Notes under the pieces: generated by a model
Told to the model about the DNA's origin: nothing
The model's input: the letters and a program-made list of their open reading frames with translations, nothing else
Databases searched by the model: none
Shown here: one piece after another, positions 59,587-64,000 of the stretch
Layout of the letters: each line of letters begins with the position of its first letter
How positions within the stretch are numbered: the stretch's first letter is position 1
Made by a program: the position numbers and the translations under genes
DNA from: an uncultured Sphaerochaeta sp.
GTDB taxonomy: Bacteria > Spirochaetota > Spirochaetia > Sphaerochaetales > Sphaerochaetaceae
Assembly (NCBI RefSeq): GCF_963676285.1
Contig: NZ_OY781063.1
Span: forward strand, 2,170,001 to 2,234,000
Length of the DNA: 64,000 nt
Direction of reading: 5' to 3'

Positions 59587-61848
59587 ATGAGAAAGGATCT
59601 CCATATCAATCGCTCTCTGGCCGGAACAATGCTTTTTCTTCTTGTCCCCGCCATCTGCAATGCTGCTCCCTTGATCCAACCCAAATATGCCGAATCCATG
59701 GCATTGCCCTCTGTCATTGGACTTGTCGCGCTTGGCGTGTTGTTTGGTTTGCTCTGGTACAATGTGTTTCTCGCTATCTCCACCAAGGAGAAGATGTTCC
59801 TCTTTTTCTCCCTCATCATGATTCTCCTTACCATTCTACAGACCTTCTCCACCTATGACCGATTCTTCTTCTTTCTCACCTATAACCGGGTGACAATAAT
59901 TACCCATTTGCTGTTCATGACCTTCCTGCTCTTCTTCGAGGAGTTGTTTTCCATCAGTGAGCACGATAAGAGGCTATCATCATTCAATCGGGTCAATATC
60001 GTTGTCATTGGTGGGTATGTGGTGCTCTTCCTGCTTTTGAAGATCTTGTTTCCTATGGCAGAAAGGTTGCACACTACGCTCAATTTCATCCGGGAACTCT
60101 TTGTTTTCTATACCAATGCACTCTTCCTCTATACCATCATCAGGGCAATGGCATGGATGAAGAGGGAGGCAATCTTGCTCCTGGTTGCATTCATTCCCCC
60201 TGCCTTTACCACCAGTGTCAATGCATTGAATATTTTCCCTTTCATGCAAGGGCATGAGCAGTTTACGACCTTCTTGATGCAATACAACCAACCGGTCGGG
60301 CTCTCCTTGCAGGCGATACTCTTCTCCTTAGCCGTGGGGAACCGTTACAACCGTATCAAGATGGAGAGGCAAGAAGCGTCTCGTACGCAGGAGATTCTCT
60401 CCCAGCGTACCCGGTTTTTCTTGAACATGAGCCATGAGACCCGTACTCCCCTGACGGTTATCCTTGGTCTTGTAAGACAGTTGAAACAAGAAAATGCGGC
60501 GCTTACAATCAAGCAAGCTGAGCCAATGCTCTCTGCAATAGAACGCAATAGTCTGATTCTCTTGAGACAGGTAAATCATATGCTTAGATTGGAACGAAGA
60601 CGGGATGTTCGGGTAGAGATCGCTCTACCCCTTGTTCCCCTGACTAATCTTCTCATCAATGCATTCCTTCCTGTTGCCCAAGAGAAGGTCATTGCCTTGG
60701 AGTTTGATGCAAACGCGATACCCCCAAAGCTTGGTCTCATGGTAAGACAGGAAGACTATGAATCGATGGTGATGAACCTCCTTTCCAATGCAATCAAATA
60801 CTCGGGGGAAGGGGGGCGAGTGGGCCTTTCCCTCCACCGGGCAGACTCACAGGAGCTTATACTCTCCGTCTCTGATACTGGTATCGGTATCGCTCCAGAA
60901 GACCAAGCAAGGATTTTTGAGCAATTTGAAGTTGTTGAATCTGATACTTCATCAATGCAAACAGGGCTTGGGCTTCCTTTGGTAAAGCATATCATGGAGG
61001 AGTACGGGGGTACCATTGAGTTGGAGAGCAGGCTAGGAGAAGGGAGTGTCTTTACCCTTCGCTTTCCTTCCTTGCTGTTGCATCAAACTGAGATAATAGT
61101 CTCTGAGAGTGGGCTGGAACATCTGTACCTTTCGGAGTTCAGGCATTTGGAGATGGAATGCCCGGATCCTCCTTCCGATAGCCAAACTATCCTCGTAGTG
61201 GAAGATAATGATGACCTAAGATGGTACATTCAATCCATTCTTCAGAAGAAGTATCGGGTTTTACCAGCCTCTTCAGCCGATCGAGCACTCCAATTGCTCG
61301 AAAAGGAGAGTGTGGCTTTGATCATCAGCGATGTCATGATGCCCCAAATGGATGGACATGCATTTCTCAAGGAAGTGAGGAGACGCTTTGTCGATACCCC
61401 AATCCCCCTGATCTTTCTCACTGCACGAGATTCGATGGAAGAGAAGATCGACAGCCTAAAGGAAGGAGCAATCAGGTATCTGACCAAGCCGTTCAGGAGC
61501 GAGGTATTGCTTGCAATCATCGAATCGATCCTCTCCCATGACCAGACACTTATCGGCTCTCGTGTCCAGCAGTTCAGAGAGGGGCTGAATGTTCTCTTGG
61601 ATACAATGGAACATCCCACTCATGGTCAGAGAAGACCGTATATGGATGAGCTGGTGGTTTCTTGTAATCTCTCTGAGCGGGAGAAGCAGGTACTGCATCT
61701 GATCAGTGAGGGGAAAAGTGACAAGGAGATAGGAATGGAACTCTCTCTTTCAGTAAAGACCGTGGCTAATCATAATCGTAATATCTACGCAAAGTGCAAG
61801 GTCAGTGGTCGCTACGAGTTGCTTGCCAAGTTGTATGGTGATATATAG
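59587..61848 (+). CDS. Membrane hybrid histidine kinase with receiver and LuxR-type DNA-binding domain
   Basis: 753 residues. Seven membrane helices of the 7TMR-DISM type (about 5-260), HisKA with His in LNMSHETRTPL near 283, HATPase (NLLSNAIKYS, DTGIGI, GLGLPLVKH), a receiver (about 535-650) with LVVEDNDDL, Asp in ISDVMMPQ near 581 and Lys in YLTKPF, then a LuxR-type helix-turn-helix (about 690-750: LSEREKQVLHLISEGKSDKEIG). All signalling steps and the DNA-binding domain lie in one membrane protein. GTAGGAGGGTGGG precedes the start. Likely target is the lipoprotein promoter. Confidence 0.88.
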   Translation: MRKDLHINRSLAGTMLFLLVPAICNAAPLIQPKYAESMALPSVIGLVALGVLFGLLWYNVFLAISTKEKMFLFFSLIMILLTILQTFSTYDRFFFFLTYNRVTIITHLLFMTFLLFFEELFSISEHDKRLSSFNRVNIVVIGGYVVLFLLLKILFPMAERLHTTLNFIRELFVFYTNALFLYTIIRAMAWMKREAILLLVAFIPPAFTTSVNALNIFPFMQGHEQFTTFLMQYNQPVGLSLQAILFSLAVGNRYNRIKMERQEASRTQEILSQRTRFFLNMSHETRTPLTVILGLVRQLKQENAALTIKQAEPMLSAIERNSLILLRQVNHMLRLERRRDVRVEIALPLVPLTNLLINAFLPVAQEKVIALEFDANAIPPKLGLMVRQEDYESMVMNLLSNAIKYSGEGGRVGLSLHRADSQELILSVSDTGIGIAPEDQARIFEQFEVVESDTSSMQTGLGLPLVKHIMEEYGGTIELESRLGEGSVFTLRFPSLLLHQTEIIVSESGLEHLYLSEFRHLEMECPDPPSDSQTILVVEDNDDLRWYIQSILQKKYRVLPASSADRALQLLEKESVALIISDVMMPQMDGHAFLKEVRRRFVDTPIPLIFLTARDSMEEKIDSLKEGAIRYLTKPFRSEVLLAIIESILSHDQTLIGSRVQQFREGLNVLLDTMEHPTHGQRRPYMDELVVSCNLSEREKQVLHLISEGKSDKEIGMELSLSVKTVANHNRNIYAKCKVSGRYELLAKLYGDI

Positions 61849-61889
61849 AACGCTTCCCTTTTCCTGGGCTTTCTGTAACTATTGGATTC

Positions 61890-62678
61890 ATGATTGAGAC
61901 CTTTTTGAAAGCATTCTTTTTTCGTGAGGAAGTCGATGCGGTTGTCCTCTCTGGTTCCCGTACCGGGTTGGTCAGTGACGGGCTTTCCGACTATGACGTG
62001 TATATCTATGGTGAGAGGCCGGTTTCTCGCTCTTTTCGCAGGGAACTGGCAGAACGTTTTGCCAAGGAAGCAGAGGTCGGCAATGACTTCTTCGGTGAGG
62101 GTGATGAGCTATTCCTTCATGACGGGACGCCTGTTGACCTGATGTATCGTTCGCTCTCCTGGGCAGAAGGGGAAACAGAGCGCCGCTGGTTCCGCCATCA
62201 GGCCAGCGTAGGATACTCAACAGCATTCATCCATAACCTGAAGACTTCCAAAATTCTCTATGATCCGAAAGGCAAGTTCAGCGCATTGCAGAAACAACTC
62301 GATACTCCCTATCCGGAGGAACTCAGAGATGCAATTATTCAGAAGAATTATCCATTGCTGAGAAGCAAGCTCACAGCAAGCTACTATGACCAAATCGAGA
62401 AAGCGATCAAGAGAAGTGACGCAGTAAGCCAGGTCCATCGAACAGCCGCTCTCTTGGCGAGCTATTTCGATGTACTCTTTGCCTACAACCGACAAACCCA
62501 TCCTGGGGAGAAGCAGTTGGTCTTATGGGCTAAGCAAACCTGTACGATGCTCCCGCTTCATTTTGAGAAGGATCTCTCACTGGTAACAGAGGGGATTGGA
62601 ACGAAAGAGATTCTTGCTTCCTTGACGAGATTGCTTGATCATCTGGATGAGATGCTGGGTAATTCCTACTCAGCATAA
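61890..62678 (+). CDS. DUF4037-like nucleotidyltransferase
   Basis: 262 residues. The minimal nucleotidyltransferase fold is marked by VVLSGSRTGLVSDGLSDYDVYIY near residue 20 (GS plus DxD), then a downstream Asp in GTPVDLMYR; the C-terminal half is helical, as in antibiotic nucleotidyltransferases and DUF4037 proteins. The substrate is unknown. No clear ribosome-binding site precedes ATG 61890. It stands alone between the hybrid kinase and the hydrolase gene. Confidence 0.75.
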   Translation: MIETFLKAFFFREEVDAVVLSGSRTGLVSDGLSDYDVYIYGERPVSRSFRRELAERFAKEAEVGNDFFGEGDELFLHDGTPVDLMYRSLSWAEGETERRWFRHQASVGYSTAFIHNLKTSKILYDPKGKFSALQKQLDTPYPEELRDAIIQKNYPLLRSKLTASYYDQIEKAIKRSDAVSQVHRTAALLASYFDVLFAYNRQTHPGEKQLVLWAKQTCTMLPLHFEKDLSLVTEGIGTKEILASLTRLLDHLDEMLGNSYSA

Positions 62679-62820
62679 TCCTCTTCCCCTAGGAATATCC
62701 CTAGATCAACTTGCAATGCTTCATCGCTCTTGGTACAAATGTCTTGTTAGAGAAAAAAATTGAATACAACATTGTACTCTTATGGTAGGATAAGCTGGAT
62801 ATTTCATGAAGGTGGACCCT

Positions 62821-63792
62821 ATGGGAAAGAGACTGAGAAAAGTTGGAAAAATACTCCTTTGGATACTTGCGGTGATTGCTGTTGTCTTGGCCATAAGTTC
62901 TGTATTGCATGCGACACTCTTCAGGCAACGAAGAAATGCTATCTCCCCATACGGGAACATGGTCCCAGTCTTCGATGGACAGATGCACATTACCAATCTA
63001 GGTGAAGGTGAACATACCATGGTATTGCTTCCTGGCATGGGTGTAGCACTTCCCTCAGCTGATTTTGGGCCATTGCAAAGAGCCTTGGCTGAGGATTATA
63101 AAACGGTAGTGGTTGAGTACTTCGGGGTGGGGTTCAGTACCACCACTGAAAGAGCACGCACAAGTGAGCACTATGTAGAAGAGATCAGGGAAGCTCTCAG
63201 GGTAGCTGGGTATGAACCCCCGTATGTGCTCATTCCTCACTCCATCTCCAGCGTATACAGCGAACATTACGCTGCCCTCTATCCAGATGAGGTTGAGGCG
63301 ATCATCAGCCTGGACGGAACATCCACCGCCTACTACGCGGAAACTCCTGCCTTTGTTGCTGCATTGCTTCCCATCGCCAAGGTGCAAGAATTCCTAGGAT
63401 TGACCAGCTTGCTCGGTCCCCTGGTCACCAATAAGAGTGATGCTATGGAGCTAGGTTACACAGAGAAAGAAGTAGATGACATGCTTACCTTTGCCGGGTT
63501 CTCGATGAATGACACCTTGCTTGAACAGTTGGCATATTCAACCGAATTCATACGCGATACCATGAGTCTTCCCTACCCAAAAGAGGTTCCTTTCTTCAAG
63601 GTTATTGCCAAGGACACATACGAGAAGCCCAATCCACAGATTCCTCTCTCTCCGAAAGAGTACCAGGAGCAGCATCTTGAACGTATCGGAGAGCAAGCTC
63701 AGTTTGAAGTTCTTGAGGGAAACCATTTCATCTACCAGACTAATGCTGAGGCAATTGCTGCGATTGTAGAAAAGGTGTTGGCCGATTTATAG
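62821..63792 (+). CDS. Membrane-anchored alpha/beta hydrolase
   Basis: 323 residues. One membrane helix (about 10-30) precedes an alpha/beta hydrolase domain: LLPGMGVALPSADF gives the oxyanion loop, VVEYFGVGFSTT the next strand, and IPHSISSVYSEHYA the nucleophile elbow, which reads H-S-I-S-S and not the usual G-x-S-x-G; the catalytic His is in LEGNHFIYQ near the end. ATG 62821 follows AAGGTGGA; the in-frame ATG at 62806 would include that site. Substrate unknown. The 3' end overlaps the HPt gene. Confidence 0.78.
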   Translation: MGKRLRKVGKILLWILAVIAVVLAISSVLHATLFRQRRNAISPYGNMVPVFDGQMHITNLGEGEHTMVLLPGMGVALPSADFGPLQRALAEDYKTVVVEYFGVGFSTTTERARTSEHYVEEIREALRVAGYEPPYVLIPHSISSVYSEHYAALYPDEVEAIISLDGTSTAYYAETPAFVAALLPIAKVQEFLGLTSLLGPLVTNKSDAMELGYTEKEVDDMLTFAGFSMNDTLLEQLAYSTEFIRDTMSLPYPKEVPFFKVIAKDTYEKPNPQIPLSPKEYQEQHLERIGEQAQFEVLEGNHFIYQTNAEAIAAIVEKVLADL

Positions 63793-64000
63793 GCCAAGGT
63801 ATAATCGAGCTTGAGCAAGCACACGTTCAAGCTCCTCGATTGTCTTATTCCACAATGCATGGTCATCAGTAGGCTGCTCATGTTGCAACTGCGTACACAA
63901 CTTCTGAGCGCCTGTTGCCCCAATAGCCCCACAGCTGCCTTTAGCTTGGTGGGCAAGTTCTGCTACTTCCTTCCAGTCCTGGCTGTCCCCGGCTATTATA
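63787..64000 (-). CDS. HPt-domain protein, 3' fragment
   Basis: The minus-strand frame enters from beyond base 64000 and ends in TAA at 63789-63787, giving 70 residues. WKEVAELAHQAKGSCGAIGA contains the HPt signature with the phosphorylatable His (AHQAKGS) and the helix QKLCTQLQHEQ follows, ending in a long Glu-rich helix. It is probably the C-terminal end of a phosphorelay or hybrid kinase protein. It overlaps the hydrolase stop by 6 bases (convergent). The upstream part is outside the window. Confidence 0.82.
   Translation of the reverse strand, partial: IIAGDSQDWKEVAELAHQAKGSCGAIGATGAQKLCTQLQHEQPTDDHALWNKTIEELERVLAQARLYLGL

Noticed and set aside
62690..62705. CTAGG-N6-CCTAG palindrome as another copy of the 56742 motif
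   Set aside because: Arms and spacing differ from TAGGTA-N4-TACCTR, so it is not counted as the same site.

Overview
The window reads as a chromosomal segment of a free-living, sugar-fermenting spirochaete, most likely Sphaerochaeta or a close relative. This is an inference from the gene mix (carbohydrate ABC and TTT transporters, YesMN-type and hybrid two-component systems, sucrose phosphorylase, GH4 glycosidase), the moderate GC content and the dense, often overlapping gene packing. No rRNA, tRNA, CRISPR array or phage module was seen. There is one insertion sequence (transposase at 55323-56489).

Layout. 1-1765: a DUF5655 / Imm-5-like pair and a mazEF toxin-antitoxin operon whose operator sits on its promoter. 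1920-6795: alkaline phosphatase, a YibE/F membrane protein, an AhpD-like protein, a DUF1801 protein and an amidohydrolase. 6970-14464: a carbohydrate locus with an ABC importer, a YesM/YesN two-component system, a GH4 glycosidase and a D-lyxose isomerase-type cupin; the importer and the glycosidase share a TGTCAA direct-repeat motif. 14608-18982: a DAACS symporter, a PAS/PAS/degenerate-GGDEF/EAL protein and a ferritin-like protein. 19043-32442: an accessory, defence-like island with DUF3427-HNH nuclease, DUF488 protein, XRE-MazG fusion, nuclease-DUF2075 helicase, HipBA, Cas4-like/DUF2779 nuclease, an orphan protein, a DUF4143 ATPase, and a methyltransferase / macro-domain / VWA operon.

32494-37238 is a signalling hub: an HD-GYP response regulator, an ICMT-like membrane methyltransferase and a divergent 1040-residue histidine kinase with an acyltransferase (FeeM/GNAT-like) domain fused to its C-terminus. 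37239-39627 is a sucrose phosphorylase-LacI operon with an operator over its promoter. 39954-50480 is a second catabolic locus: tripartite tricarboxylate transporter (tctCBA), old yellow enzyme, LacI regulator, FAD flavoprotein, SDR, SLC13-type permease and ketopantoate-reductase-like enzyme. Three near-identical TTGCATGCAA palindromes mark it as one local regulon. 50696-54930 holds an RRM protein and a three-subunit xanthine dehydrogenase-type molybdoenzyme. 56836-61848 pairs a large surface lipoprotein with a membrane hybrid histidine kinase that ends in a LuxR-type DNA-binding domain; tandem palindromes in front of the lipoprotein gene are candidate binding sites for it. The window ends with a nucleotidyltransferase, an alpha/beta hydrolase and a truncated HPt-domain gene.

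Best candidates for undescribed biology: the histidine kinase-acyltransferase fusion; the methyltransferase-DUF7000 / macro-HTH / VWA operon with a 40-bp-spaced repeat array nearby; and the membrane-tethered LuxR hybrid kinase with its tandem palindromes. All functions are read from sequence alone.
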